DNA of 64,000 nucleotides, from the NCBI RefSeq assembly GCF_008369125.1, contig NZ_VOAY01000002.1, positions 558,001-622,000 of the forward strand. Direction: 5' to 3'. The translations under genes were made by a program, and so were the position numbers. The notes under the pieces are model-generated. The model saw only the letters and a program-made list of their open reading frames with translations, was not told where the DNA came from and did no database searches. The stretch comes from Allopusillimonas sp008369125. GTDB lineage: Bacteria > Pseudomonadota > Gammaproteobacteria > Burkholderiales > Burkholderiaceae_B. Shown one piece after another: positions 17,640-26,009 of this stretch (the stretch's first letter is position 1; the number at the start of each line of letters is the position of its first letter).

Positions 17640-18424
17640 GCAACGAAATCACACGCACGGGCTGGAACGACCATAATTGGCAATTGGTGCACACATCACC
17701 CCAATCGCCGCAACAACACATGGCGCTCGATCAGGTGCTGCTGGAAGAAGTTGCAGCCGGGCGTCGCGCGCCAACGTTTCGGATTTGGGAATGGGCATCA
17801 TCGGCTGTTGTCATCGGCATCTTTCAGTCAGTAAAAAACGAAGTCGACATCGAAGCAGCACAACAACATGACATTGAGGTTGTGCGCCGCATCACCGGCG
17901 GTGGTGCCATGTTTATCGAACCTGGCAACACCATTACCTATTCCATTTATGCGCCGAAGTCACTCATTGCCGGAATGAGCTTTCGCGATGCGTATGCGTA
18001 CATGGACGCGTCAGTGCTTGAGGCACTGAACGAGCTTGGCATCAAGGCCTGGTACAAGCCATTGAACGACATTACGTCCGAGGGCGGAAAGATCGGCGGC
18101 GCAGCGCAGGCACATCGTGGTGGGGCCGTGCTGCACCATGTGACCATGGCGTACGACATTGACGTAAACAAGATGCTGCAGGTCTTGCGCATCGGGCGAG
18201 AAAAACTCTCTGACAAAGGTACTACGTCGGCCGCCAAACGTGTTGACCCGCTACGCAGCCAAACAGGTTTGCCACGGGCAGCCATTATTCAGCAAATTAT
18301 TGCTACGTTCCGACGGCTGCATGGCTTGCAGGATGGTGGCTTATTGCCAGCCGAACTGGCTGCTGCCGACCGACTTATTGAAGAGAAATTCGGCACTGAG
18401 GCGTGGCGTCATAAGGTGCCCTGA
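17636..18424 (+). CDS. lplA: Lipoate-protein ligase, catalytic subunit
   Basis: The 262-residue protein has the biotin/lipoate ligase fold with VVRRITGGGAMF (residues 81-92), the glycine-rich substrate loop, and the lysine in GGKIGGAAQAHRGGAVLHH (near residue 144), which contacts lipoyl-AMP. It lacks the C-terminal accessory domain of E. coli LplA, supplied here by the preceding gene. It should attach lipoate to the E2 subunits of 2-oxo-acid dehydrogenases and to GcvH. Confidence 0.88.
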   Translation: MSNEITRTGWNDHNWQLVHTSPQSPQQHMALDQVLLEEVAAGRRAPTFRIWEWASSAVVIGIFQSVKNEVDIEAAQQHDIEVVRRITGGGAMFIEPGNTITYSIYAPKSLIAGMSFRDAYAYMDASVLEALNELGIKAWYKPLNDITSEGGKIGGAAQAHRGGAVLHHVTMAYDIDVNKMLQVLRIGREKLSDKGTTSAAKRVDPLRSQTGLPRAAIIQQIIATFRRLHGLQDGGLLPAELAAADRLIEEKFGTEAWRHKVP

Positions 18425-18616
18425 GTACACACAAAGGCTGATGCATATTCCCTGCGCCATGGGGAATAGGAAACGCCAAGCAGCAAACGGCCTGACAGCA
18501 AATTTGAAAAACTTAGCCCAGGTACAGAGCAGGGGCAAAAATGCTCTGACAAAGCAGATAGCGGAAATCCGGCCGGCGCCCTCGTCAAAAACATAAAGCT
18601 GGACGGACGAAGCGCC

Positions 18617-19168
18617 TTACCGACTTCGTGGTGTTTTCGCCGCTTTCCCTGCTCTGAGCTTGCTGCCTTTGCCAGCTGGTTCTTCCGAAGCGTCGGTTTC
18701 TTCCAGCCACGACAGCGTATCTACATAGGTAAGAAAGTGCTGCAGGTAGCCTGGCGAAACTTCACGCATCAGAGACAATGATCGATGCACCAGATTGCTC
18801 GAATTCAACGGGCCAGCATTGTCGGGCACCTGCTCCTGCGATGTCTGTAATTGACGCCGTGTACGAAGGCGCTCCCAGGTTTTCTGGAAGTAATCGATTG
18901 CCGGCAGTTCGGGGTAAGAGAGGGCTGATGAGGCGTCACCCTGCTGCCAGGCTTGGGCTTTGCCAGCCACTGACTGGTTGTTGAGGTAGGCAAGTAGTTC
19001 GGCCACAGGCCCTGGTTGCGCGGGCGGCAGCACAGTTGGCGATGTACGCGTGTCTTTCAGGTCGTCAGGCGAAGCGCCGTCTGTAGGCGTAGAAAACACA
19101 TTGCGAATAGAGCTGCCATCCTGTTTGCCCTTGTGATCAGTGGCATCTTTATTTTTAGGGATTGCCAT
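18617..19168 (-). CDS. DUF2894 family protein of the stator-like operon
   Basis: The 183-residue protein is very basic and polar with no signal peptide or membrane helix. Residues 1-60 look disordered; residues 60-160 carry a helical domain with AYLNNQSVAGKAQAWQ and a conserved ELPAIDYFQKTWERLRTRRQL segment. I recognise it from memory as DUF2894, the usual last gene of the DUF3348-DUF802-OmpA set in Burkholderiales. It overlaps the OmpA gene by 14 bases. It ends in a Lys/Arg-rich tail. Function unknown; a cytoplasmic partner of the membrane complex is inferred from the operon. Confidence 0.72.
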   Translation of the reverse strand: MAIPKNKDATDHKGKQDGSSIRNVFSTPTDGASPDDLKDTRTSPTVLPPAQPGPVAELLAYLNNQSVAGKAQAWQQGDASSALSYPELPAIDYFQKTWERLRTRRQLQTSQEQVPDNAGPLNSSNLVHRSLSLMREVSPGYLQHFLTYVDTLSWLEETDASEEPAGKGSKLRAGKAAKTPRSR

Positions 19169-19901
19169 GCGCCGTCTCTGCTTGGGCCGACGGTGATGCA
19201 GCGACCGGCAGCGCTGTGTCAGTTGGCACAGCTGCGTCAACCGGCTTCTTTCCTTCTACCTGATCAGCGACTGCCTTCGCCGTCAGCTTGGGCACCGGCG
19301 AGATCTCCACCCGCCGGTTCTTTGCCCGCCCTTCTTCGTCATCGTTTGAACTGACAGGTTGCTCCGGGCCGAAGGCTGCAGCAAACACGCTGGCCGATGG
19401 AACACCTTCCTCAATCAGTGCGCGCGTGACAGTCAATGCGCGCTGTGCCGACAGATCCCAATTATCGGAAAAACGCAGATTGCCCTCATGGATCGGTCTG
19501 TCATCGGTAAACCCGCTAATCATCAGTACCTCGTCATGGGTCTCGAGATAGGCCTTGAGCGGCTCGACCAGGCTGTTGAGTACTTCACGGCCTTCTGCCT
19601 GCAGCCCGGCAGAGTTCAGTGCAAACAGCACGCTGCCGCTGATGCCAATGCGGCCATCGGTCAGCGTAACGCTGCCTTCGGCAATTTGCCGGGCCAGCGC
19701 TTCTTCCAGTGATTTGCGACGCTGGGTTTCTTCCTGTCGTTGCGTAATCTCGTTTTCAAGCCGGGCAGAAAGCTCAAGCTGGACACCGATCACGCCGACC
19801 AGCACGAGCACAAATGCGCCCAGCAGCACAGACATTAAGTCGCCAAACACCGCCCAGACAGGCGCGGCAGGCTCCACGCCCTCATCAAGATGCTCGCTCA
19901 T
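19155..19901 (-). CDS. MotB/ZorB-like OmpA-domain protein
   Basis: The 248-residue protein has one N-terminal membrane helix (about residues 17-41), preceded by a short cytoplasmic tail. Asp21 lies at the start of the helix in FGDLMSVLLGAFVLV, matching the proton-binding Asp of MotB, ExbD-type and ZorB proteins. A coiled coil follows, then an OmpA-like peptidoglycan-binding domain (about residues 85-200) with DLSAQRALTVTRAL and the terminal NRRVEI. It overlaps the DUF802 gene by 4 bases. It should anchor an ion-driven stator to the cell wall. The last 45 residues are Ala/Pro-rich. Confidence 0.85.
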   Translation of the reverse strand: MSEHLDEGVEPAAPVWAVFGDLMSVLLGAFVLVLVGVIGVQLELSARLENEITQRQEETQRRKSLEEALARQIAEGSVTLTDGRIGISGSVLFALNSAGLQAEGREVLNSLVEPLKAYLETHDEVLMISGFTDDRPIHEGNLRFSDNWDLSAQRALTVTRALIEEGVPSASVFAAAFGPEQPVSSNDDEEGRAKNRRVEISPVPKLTAKAVADQVEGKKPVDAAVPTDTALPVAASPSAQAETAHGNP

Positions 19902-22774
19902 GTGGCATCAGCGCTGGCGGGCACGCGGCCACCAGCCAGTTGTTGGAGTTCTTCGATAATCTGCTTTTGAGACAGCATGCTCAGGTCAATAACCTCACGA
20001 GCCTGTGCCACGTAGTAGGCTAACTGCTCATCGCTGCGGGTCGTGGATTTTTCCAGAGCGGCTTCGATACGTTCCAAATGCGCCTGCAATGACACGTTCG
20101 ACTCACCAAACTTCTGCACAGCCGCACTAAAGGTTTCGGCCATCATGGCTACATCGGCCGCACTGCCTGACACTTGGGCAGCAACGCCGGTGAGCTTGCC
20201 GCTTTCAGTTTGAACATGATCGGTAAATTGCGAGCTGACGCGATCAAGCATGTCGGCTGAGGTCGTGACCAGCGCATCAACCGCACTGCGTTGCTCAGAA
20301 GCGGCATGGTTGACGGCATCGAGCAAGGTACCCACGGTCTCCAGCAAACGGCCGCGCTCTTCCAGCATGGCGGTATCGCGAGCAAGGCTGTCAGACAGTT
20401 TCTGCCGCACCTCGGTCACTACATCGGCGGCGGCTTGAGGTGCTTCTGATGCGGCCTGCAGCAGCTTGGAAATTTCAGCAATCGTCGCGTCGGCATTGGC
20501 CTTGGTTTCTCGGGAAATATCAAGCGCAGTCTGAGCCAGAGCGTCGCAAATTTGCTGTTGATGGTTGGCCGTATGCGAACCGGCCTGCTCCCATTGCTCA
20601 CGCAGCGTAGCAGCCGTGCTGGCAAGTGAATCCGTCCATGCCTGCAAGCGCTGCTGATCTTGCTCTGCCAGGGTTTCCTGAAGTGCCGCCGCCGCTTTGG
20701 GGGCTTCGGCAGCTGCTTCAACCAAGCGGCTAATCTCGGCCATGGTTGCCGTGGCATTGGATTTGGTCTGCGCAGAGATCTCGCTGGCCGTCTGGATCAA
20801 GGTTTCGCAGATTTTCTGTTGATGGTTGGCCGTATGCGAACCGGCCTGCTCCCATTGCTCACGCAGCGTAGCAGCCGTGCTGGCGAGCGAATCTGTCCAT
20901 GCCTGCAAACGTTGTTGATCTTGCGCGACCAGGGTTTCCTGAAGTGCCGCCGCCGCTTTGGGGGCTTCGGCAGCCGCCTCAACCAGACGGCTGATCTCGG
21001 CCATGGTTGCCGTGGCATTGGATTTGGTCTGCGCAGAGATCTCGCTGGCCGTCTGGATCAAGGTTTCACAGATCTTCTGTTGATGGTTGGCCGTATGCGA
21101 ACCGGCCTGCTCCCATTGCTCACGCAGCGTAGCAGCCGTGCTGGCGAGCGACTCTGTCCATGCCTGCAAACGTTGTTGATCTTGCGCGACCAGGGTTTCC
21201 TGAAGTGCTGCAGCCGCTTTGGGGGCTTCGGCAGCCGCTTCAACCAGGCGGCTGATCTCGGCCATGGTTGCCGTGGCATTTGATTTTGTTTCAGTGGAGA
21301 TTTGGCTGGCGGTCTGGGCCAATGCGTCGCAAATTTGTTGCTGTCTGCTCTCAGTATGTGATGTGGCCTGCTCCCACTCCCCACGCAGTGCCGATGTCAT
21401 CTCTGACAGCGTATCGACCCAAGCCGCAAGCCGCTGCGCGTCTTGAGACGCCAACTGCGCTTTCAGGTCACCGTGTGATTGTGTCATCGCTAAAGCCAGC
21501 GATTCGGCATGCTGTCGTAACGCGTCCGTGGCAGAGGCCAGGGCCTGCTGATTATCACTGGCCAGTTTCTCGCTGCTGCGCTCATGGTGCAACAGCCCTT
21601 GCTGCCACGCCTGCGACAGGGTTTCAGCCACACCGGCCAGACGCTCAGAAATGCTTTCAAAAAGATGGTCGGAACGCTGCCCAAATGCTCCTGCGGCCGT
21701 TTCAAATGAGGCGCGCAGTTCGCTGGCGAGACTGGCGTTTGTTTGTTGATGCGCTTGAAGTGAAGTTTCCCAGATATCTGCCACTTTGGAGGCCGTACCC
21801 TCGGCCTGCACCGCCATGCCATCAAGCTGCTGCTGCACTGCCTGCCGGACCGATTCGTGCAAGGCCGCATTTTCTAGAACGAGAAGGCTCATGGTGGACT
21901 CTGCCACGGGCTGAATGGCCGACCCAGCCGCCCGCGCACCTTCGGCAATACCATCGCGCAGCGATTGCTCCACGGACGTTGCCAGGCGCGTATAGGTGGC
22001 TTCCGCCTTGCTATGAAAGGCCTCCTGACTGGCGGACAACTGCTCGACCAGTGTTTTACTGTGCTGAGCCAGGGCAACCATCATGGCCTGCATCTGATCA
22101 ACCACAGCGGGCAGGGTATCGGCTTGGCGCTGCAACAGCCTTAAGCGCTCTTCGCGTTGGTGTGCCAAGGAATAAGGTCGCAACGTTGTCGCAATTTTGG
22201 TATCAAGCAGTTGGGCGGCTTTGACTCGGTCGCGCCGGCTCAAGGCTGACAGCAAACCCAGCATGGCAGAGGTTGCCACCCCTGCCACCGAAGTGCCAAA
22301 GGCAAAACCCAGCCCTTTGACCGGAGCAGAAAGCGACGCGCGGATGGCTTGAAGGTCTGTGGCGCTTTCAAGCGCCAACCCGGTACCACGCAGCGTAGCC
22401 ACCATACCCAGAAACGTACCCAACATGCCAAGAAGAACCAGCAGACCAACCAAATAGGGGGTAAGCGCCGGCCCGGGCAGGCCCACACGCTCACCTTCGA
22501 CACGCAACCGCACGGCATTTCGCAGGCTGGAAGGCAAACGAACCACCCAGTCGTCCAGAGCGCTTACACTTTCCGTCAGGCCTTCGAGTGCCGCTGTGAA
22601 TCTGTCACTTGCCTGGCGATAACGGTAAAGCTCAATTGCACCAACCAGGTACACCACGCCAATCAGCGCGGTAACAGCCAGAGCCAGAGGGTTTGAAGCG
22701 ACGTAGTGCGTGCCGATCCAGAACACTGCGGCCAGCCCGGCAATAAAAATAAGAAAATGAAGGAGTCGATTCAT
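19898..22774 (-). CDS. DUF802 protein: MotA/TolQ-like channel with a long coiled-coil tail
   Basis: The 958-residue protein has membrane helices at about 4-21, 30-47, 106-128 and 155-178. The last two carry the MotA/TolQ/ExbB patterns LLGMLGTFLGMVATL and LGFAFGTSVAGVATSAMLG. Some 780 helical, Ala/Gln/Glu-rich residues follow, including four 87-residue tandem repeats at 443-790. A channel core followed by a very long tail is the layout of ZorA in Zorya defence systems. DUF802 repeats are known from Burkholderiales proteins of unknown role. It starts 5 bases after the DUF3348 gene. Confidence 0.82.
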   Translation of the reverse strand: MNRLLHFLIFIAGLAAVFWIGTHYVASNPLALAVTALIGVVYLVGAIELYRYRQASDRFTAALEGLTESVSALDDWVVRLPSSLRNAVRLRVEGERVGLPGPALTPYLVGLLVLLGMLGTFLGMVATLRGTGLALESATDLQAIRASLSAPVKGLGFAFGTSVAGVATSAMLGLLSALSRRDRVKAAQLLDTKIATTLRPYSLAHQREERLRLLQRQADTLPAVVDQMQAMMVALAQHSKTLVEQLSASQEAFHSKAEATYTRLATSVEQSLRDGIAEGARAAGSAIQPVAESTMSLLVLENAALHESVRQAVQQQLDGMAVQAEGTASKVADIWETSLQAHQQTNASLASELRASFETAAGAFGQRSDHLFESISERLAGVAETLSQAWQQGLLHHERSSEKLASDNQQALASATDALRQHAESLALAMTQSHGDLKAQLASQDAQRLAAWVDTLSEMTSALRGEWEQATSHTESRQQQICDALAQTASQISTETKSNATATMAEISRLVEAAAEAPKAAAALQETLVAQDQQRLQAWTESLASTAATLREQWEQAGSHTANHQQKICETLIQTASEISAQTKSNATATMAEISRLVEAAAEAPKAAAALQETLVAQDQQRLQAWTDSLASTAATLREQWEQAGSHTANHQQKICETLIQTASEISAQTKSNATATMAEISRLVEAAAEAPKAAAALQETLAEQDQQRLQAWTDSLASTAATLREQWEQAGSHTANHQQQICDALAQTALDISRETKANADATIAEISKLLQAASEAPQAAADVVTEVRQKLSDSLARDTAMLEERGRLLETVGTLLDAVNHAASEQRSAVDALVTTSADMLDRVSSQFTDHVQTESGKLTGVAAQVSGSAADVAMMAETFSAAVQKFGESNVSLQAHLERIEAALEKSTTRSDEQLAYYVAQAREVIDLSMLSQKQIIEELQQLAGGRVPASADAT
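20405..21448 (-). repeat. Four tandem 261-bp (87-residue) repeats inside the DUF802 gene
   Basis: Units lie at 21448-21188, 21187-20927, 20926-20666 and 20665-20405. Units 2 and 3 are nearly identical in DNA, while the first and last are diverged. Anchor sequence CATGGTTGCC recurs exactly 261 bases apart (20741, 21002, 21263). The period keeps frame, so copy number can change without breaking the protein. Confidence 0.93.
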
Positions 22775-22779
22775 AATAT

Positions 22780-23535
22780 TCAGGTTTTACCTTCGTGCAA
22801 GGCTGCCAGAAGCGCCTCGACAGGCTGTAAACGGGTATCTAGCTCGGCAAACAGGACACGCTGCATATCTTGCTTAAACACAGTCAGCCATTCGGTAGGC
22901 CCTACGGAAGGGGAAGAAGGCCCACCGGTTGCCGGTATGGTCTGCTCTGCGCCGTTACGCAGCCGCTCGAAGTGTGCTTCAAGTGACTTGGGGATGTCTG
23001 CAAACAGCACGAATTCACGTTCGCTCAACGCCTGCTCCATCGCGGCATCCACAACGGCAAGGCGAGCTGCCTGGGGCGAGATGGAGGCCAACAAGGTTCG
23101 CAATCTGCCACGTAACGTGGCAATGCTGCTTTCCATGGATTGCTGCAGTAACACGTAACGACGGCGGTAGCTTGCATAGTCGACCACCGCCGTCGAAGCA
23201 GTGGGGCCACGCCGGGCAGCGGCTCGCAACCTGGCTTCTTGCTGCGCCGTCGCTGGCCTTTCGTTGCCCGTAATGGCCAGTTCGAGTGCGGCACGAACCC
23301 GGTCATATTCGATTTTTCCTGCTTCGGCCGGTGGCTGCAACCCGGATGGCACAGAAGAAGAGTTGCCCTTCAGCGCAGAAGACAGCGCAATGGCGTCAGC
23401 CCAGCCCAGCCATTGGCTGAGCCGATTGGGAACGTCTTGCCGGGGCTCGTAAAACGTGGTGTCTGTCAGGCGAGCAAGCAGGCGAACGAGCGGGGGGCCG
23501 CTGAAACCTGTGCGCCGAGGCGGTTCTTGCACCAT
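22780..23535 (-). CDS. DUF3348 family protein of the stator-like operon
   Basis: The 251-residue protein has no signal peptide or membrane helix. Its N-terminus (RRTGFSGPPLVRLLARLTD, then LSQWLGWADAIALSSAL) is the DUF3348 pattern as I remember it, followed by a helical body. It is the first large gene of the operon. I chose the ATG at 23535 to fit the family N-terminus; GTG and TTG codons further up (to 23604) remain in frame, and none has a strong ribosome site. Function unknown; a soluble cytoplasmic partner of the channel is inferred. Confidence 0.78.
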   Translation of the reverse strand: MVQEPPRRTGFSGPPLVRLLARLTDTTFYEPRQDVPNRLSQWLGWADAIALSSALKGNSSSVPSGLQPPAEAGKIEYDRVRAALELAITGNERPATAQQEARLRAAARRGPTASTAVVDYASYRRRYVLLQQSMESSIATLRGRLRTLLASISPQAARLAVVDAAMEQALSEREFVLFADIPKSLEAHFERLRNGAEQTIPATGGPSSPSVGPTEWLTVFKQDMQRVLFAELDTRLQPVEALLAALHEGKT

Positions 23536-23596
23536 ACCGTGAGGGTCAAAAACCTGTGAGTTTACACGGTGATGGGCGTTTTCGCGCCTTAACCGG

Positions 23597-23764
23597 TCAG
23601 CCAAACGTTACGATAGCCTTCTGGATCACCACAAATAAGGTGGCGAGAAAGCCGATACCCATCAAGATCACGCCAGGATTGCGGTCGCGAAACCCAAAAC
23701 CGATCAGTGTAAAAATGACGCCCAGCACAAAAACAACCAAGAGCGTCGTGTTATGCAAAAACAT
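23597..23764 (-). CDS. Small two-helix membrane protein (55 residues)
   Basis: A 55-residue frame starts at ATG 23764 with AAAGAGAA 6-13 bases upstream. It has a first hydrophobic helix (TLLVVFVLGVIFTLIGFGF), a polar RDRNPG turn and a second helix (GVILMGIGFLATLFVVI). It lies directly upstream of the DUF3348 gene on the same strand, so it may be the first gene of the stator-like operon. I do not recognise a family. The clean helix-turn-helix membrane layout argues it is real. Confidence 0.6.
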   Translation of the reverse strand: MFLHNTTLLVVFVLGVIFTLIGFGFRDRNPGVILMGIGFLATLFVVIQKAIVTFG

Positions 23765-24235
23765 AGTTATTCTCTTTATTGAGCAGATGGCTCTGATATC
23801 TACAGCCTACCATCGGGCTCAAACCCCTGGCGGTCAAGGTTTCCTATTCTTGATCTGAAGCAAATCAACAATGGTTTAAACACCACAGCACGGTGATGCC
23901 CCTTCAGCGACAAAGAACCCCAGGAGATAAATGGTCCCGTTTGCCAGAGCATGTCACCAAACAATGCATTGCCAACGCACAGTCAATATCTTCTTGTTTG
24001 CACGTCGTCTTCTTTAGCATGCACAGAACAACGCTAACGCGTCGGGGTACCCATCCACGCACAGGACCGCACGGCGGCGGCCGCCACCTGCTGAGCAACT
24101 ATATGCGAGAGCCAGGCTGGATGCGTCGGGAGCACTTTTAGCTAAAGATGTGTGGCTGGCCAGCCTTTTCGCGGCACCAGCTACAGACCAGCAGGCAACC
24201 GGAGGTCGGCAGGCCCTAGCCTGGCAAACTCTCTT
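23765..24235. other. Intergenic region without a supported gene
   Basis: About 470 bases between two minus-strand small membrane protein genes. Overlapping frames around 23893-24141 on both strands have no family features. The part near 23770-23890 is AT-rich and may hold the promoter of the stator-like operon. Confidence 0.45.
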
Positions 24236-24454
24236 TTACGCAGCCTTGTAGTTGTCGCGTTGCATACCCTGCGAGGCGAGCGCCACGACAGTGCCAATAG
24301 CCAGCGACACCCATGACCCGGTGATAAGTGTCACCACCCCCAGCGCAATGGCGATCAGTGAACCAAAGAGAAGAATATTGTTGCGCGGACTAAGCGCGGC
24401 GCCAATTGCTGTGCCAATGAGGATGGCAGCGAGAAGCTGAATAACGTAGACCAT
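24236..24454 (-). CDS. Small two-helix membrane protein (72 residues)
   Basis: The protein has two or three hydrophobic stretches (VIQLLAAILIGTAIGAAL, then LLFGSLIAIALGVVTLI, then WVSLAIGTVVALA) and a short polar tail. The ATG at 24454 follows a GGGGG ribosome-site-like run; a TTG 12 bases upstream is less likely. It stands alone and is divergent from the next gene. I do not recognise its function. Confidence 0.6.
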   Translation of the reverse strand: MVYVIQLLAAILIGTAIGAALSPRNNILLFGSLIAIALGVVTLITGSWVSLAIGTVVALASQGMQRDNYKAA

Positions 24455-24751
24455 GGTTGCCCCCAATTTTTCTTTTATTTAAAAGGCGCGGGCGGCACGG
24501 ATACTGCCCGCGTCGTCGTCCCAATGGACCGCCCGAGTGTAGCATCGTTGTTATATAAATGCCTCTTCTCCAGAGCGATGCCGCCAAGCACTCATTTGTA
24601 TTCGAATTGAATCAGGCCATCACGCGGCACGCAAACTCGTCTGTTTGCCTTGGGCTCTTCGACCGGACACCCTTGCGGGTACGATAATTGCTTGATGCTG
24701 CGCGACCTCGGTCAAATCAACTCGTACATCAATACTAAGACTGGAGCAACA

Positions 24752-25696
24752 ATGACAGAATCAGACACCCTCGCCGTAGGCACCAGGCCTTACGCGCAAC
24801 CGCCGGGGATCCATGCGGGCAATATCAGCGGCGTGTCATGGGCCGCAGTCTTTGCGGGTGCAGCGACCGCTGCAGCCCTAGCACTTATTTTGCTCATGCT
24901 CGGCGTGGGCCTGGGGTTCTCATCCATCTCACCCTGGGCCGGCGAAGGTTTAAGCGCCACAACCATCACCATTTCCACCGCCGTATGGCTTGCGCTAACG
25001 CAGATTATTGCGTCTGGCATGGGCGGGTATATTGCAGGCCGACTGCGGACCAAGTGGACCTACATCCATACAGACGAAGTGTATTTCCGTGATACCGCAC
25101 ACGGGATGTTGAGTTGGGCGGTGGCTACGCTGGTAACCGCTGCATTTCTGGGTTCGGCCGTTGGTGGCCTTTTGGGCTCTGGTGTTAAGGCGGCAAGCAG
25201 TGTTGCGTCGACTTCCGTCACTGCCATGGCAACAGGGGCTGCTGCCAGCGCCAATGACGCTAAAGCTAGCAACCCTCTTGACTACTTCACCGACGCGCTG
25301 TTCAGGTCTGAGAACCCGTCGTCCACGACAGAGAATGCTGATCAACGCCATCGTGAGGCTTCTACAATCTTGATGCGCAGTCTTAGCACTGGCGAGTTGA
25401 GTGCAGACGACAAGAAATACCTGAGTGGCGCCATTGCGCAACAGACAGGTTTGACGCAAGCGGAGGCCGAGGCGCGTATTGACAAGCTTTACAAGCAAGC
25501 GCAACAAGAAGCCGAAGCGTTGAAAACAAAGACTCAGGAAGCTGCAGACACAGCCCGCAAGGCCGCTGCCATTGCTGCACTTTGGGTGTTTGTGTCGCTG
25601 TTATGCGGTGCATTCTTTGCCAGCCTGGCAGCCATTTGGGGCGGCCGTCGTCGCGATGCGGCCTTTATCGACGAGCCAGTACACATGCGCGCCTGA
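24752..25696 (+). CDS. Conserved membrane protein of unknown function
   Basis: The 314-residue protein has an N-terminal helix pair (about residues 25-50 and 65-90), a GGYIAGRLRTKW loop, a third helix near 125-150, a long Ala/Glu-rich cytoplasmic-type stretch with heptad character (residues 180-280) and a last helix near 285-305. The ATG at 24752 follows CTGGAG. I do not recognise a named family. Its 3' end runs into three 36-base repeats. Confidence 0.75.
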   Translation: MTESDTLAVGTRPYAQPPGIHAGNISGVSWAAVFAGAATAAALALILLMLGVGLGFSSISPWAGEGLSATTITISTAVWLALTQIIASGMGGYIAGRLRTKWTYIHTDEVYFRDTAHGMLSWAVATLVTAAFLGSAVGGLLGSGVKAASSVASTSVTAMATGAAASANDAKASNPLDYFTDALFRSENPSSTTENADQRHREASTILMRSLSTGELSADDKKYLSGAIAQQTGLTQAEAEARIDKLYKQAQQEAEALKTKTQEAADTARKAAAIAALWVFVSLLCGAFFASLAAIWGGRRRDAAFIDEPVHMRA

Positions 25697-25762
25697 GCCA
25701 CCCTAAAGAAATTCGGGCACATGCGCGTCTGAGCCGCTCTAGACGAACCGGCACAAATGCGC
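25685..25762 (+). repeat. 36-bp degenerate tandem repeat starting in the 3' end of the membrane protein gene
   Basis: ATGCGC anchors recur at 25685, 25721 and 25757, exactly 36 bases apart, each preceded by a CAC/CACAA element and followed in the first two by a CTGAGCC element. The first copy includes the last codons and stop of the gene; the later copies are downstream and have drifted. Confidence 0.7.
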
Positions 25763-25823
25763 ACTGGGGGCCCACTTGCTGCAACCTACGCATCAAAACA
25801 ATGCATATAAAAGGATTATTACC

Positions 25824-25898
25824 ATGAGATCACTTCTGCTGTTTTTTCTGGGTGTGCCTATTCCCATCATCATCCTTCTCGCGCTCTTCTTGCATTAG
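25824..25898 (+). CDS. 24-residue hydrophobic peptide
   Basis: An ATG at 25824 with AAAGGA 10 bases upstream opens a 24-residue frame that is one hydrophobic helix with two central prolines (LLLFFLGVPIPIIILLALFL). Very similar short peptides exist in related Burkholderiales, as far as I recall. A hairpin follows 8 bases after the stop. Function unknown. Confidence 0.55.
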   Translation: MRSLLLFFLGVPIPIIILLALFLH

Positions 25899-25906
25899 CC
25901 TGTAAC

Positions 25907-25934
25907 GGGCGCTGGCCCTATGCAGCCAGCGCCC
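25907..25934 (+). terminator. Strong hairpin after the 24-residue peptide gene
   Basis: A perfect 10-bp stem (GGGCGCTGGC at 25907-25916 and GCCAGCGCCC at 25925-25934) with an 8-base loop. Only a mixed T/C stretch follows, so termination is probable but not certain. Confidence 0.6.
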
Positions 25935-26009
25935 TGCTTCTCAAAAAAACCGTTAGAGGCAAAGACGGGATAAACTGCCACAATCATCAACGGAAGCAAA
26001 GAAAGACGT

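Noticed and set aside
20660..21283. A 207-residue plus-strand frame with internal repeats
   Set aside because: It is the antisense of the DUF802 repeats and repeats only because the gene does.
18617..23535. Naming the operon as a Zorya defence system
   Set aside because: The ZorA/ZorB-like pair is present in layout, but no ZorC, ZorD or ZorE gene is adjacent and the partners are DUF3348 and DUF2894.
23893..24141. An 82-residue plus-strand frame
   Set aside because: It overlaps an equally weak minus-strand frame and has no protein features.
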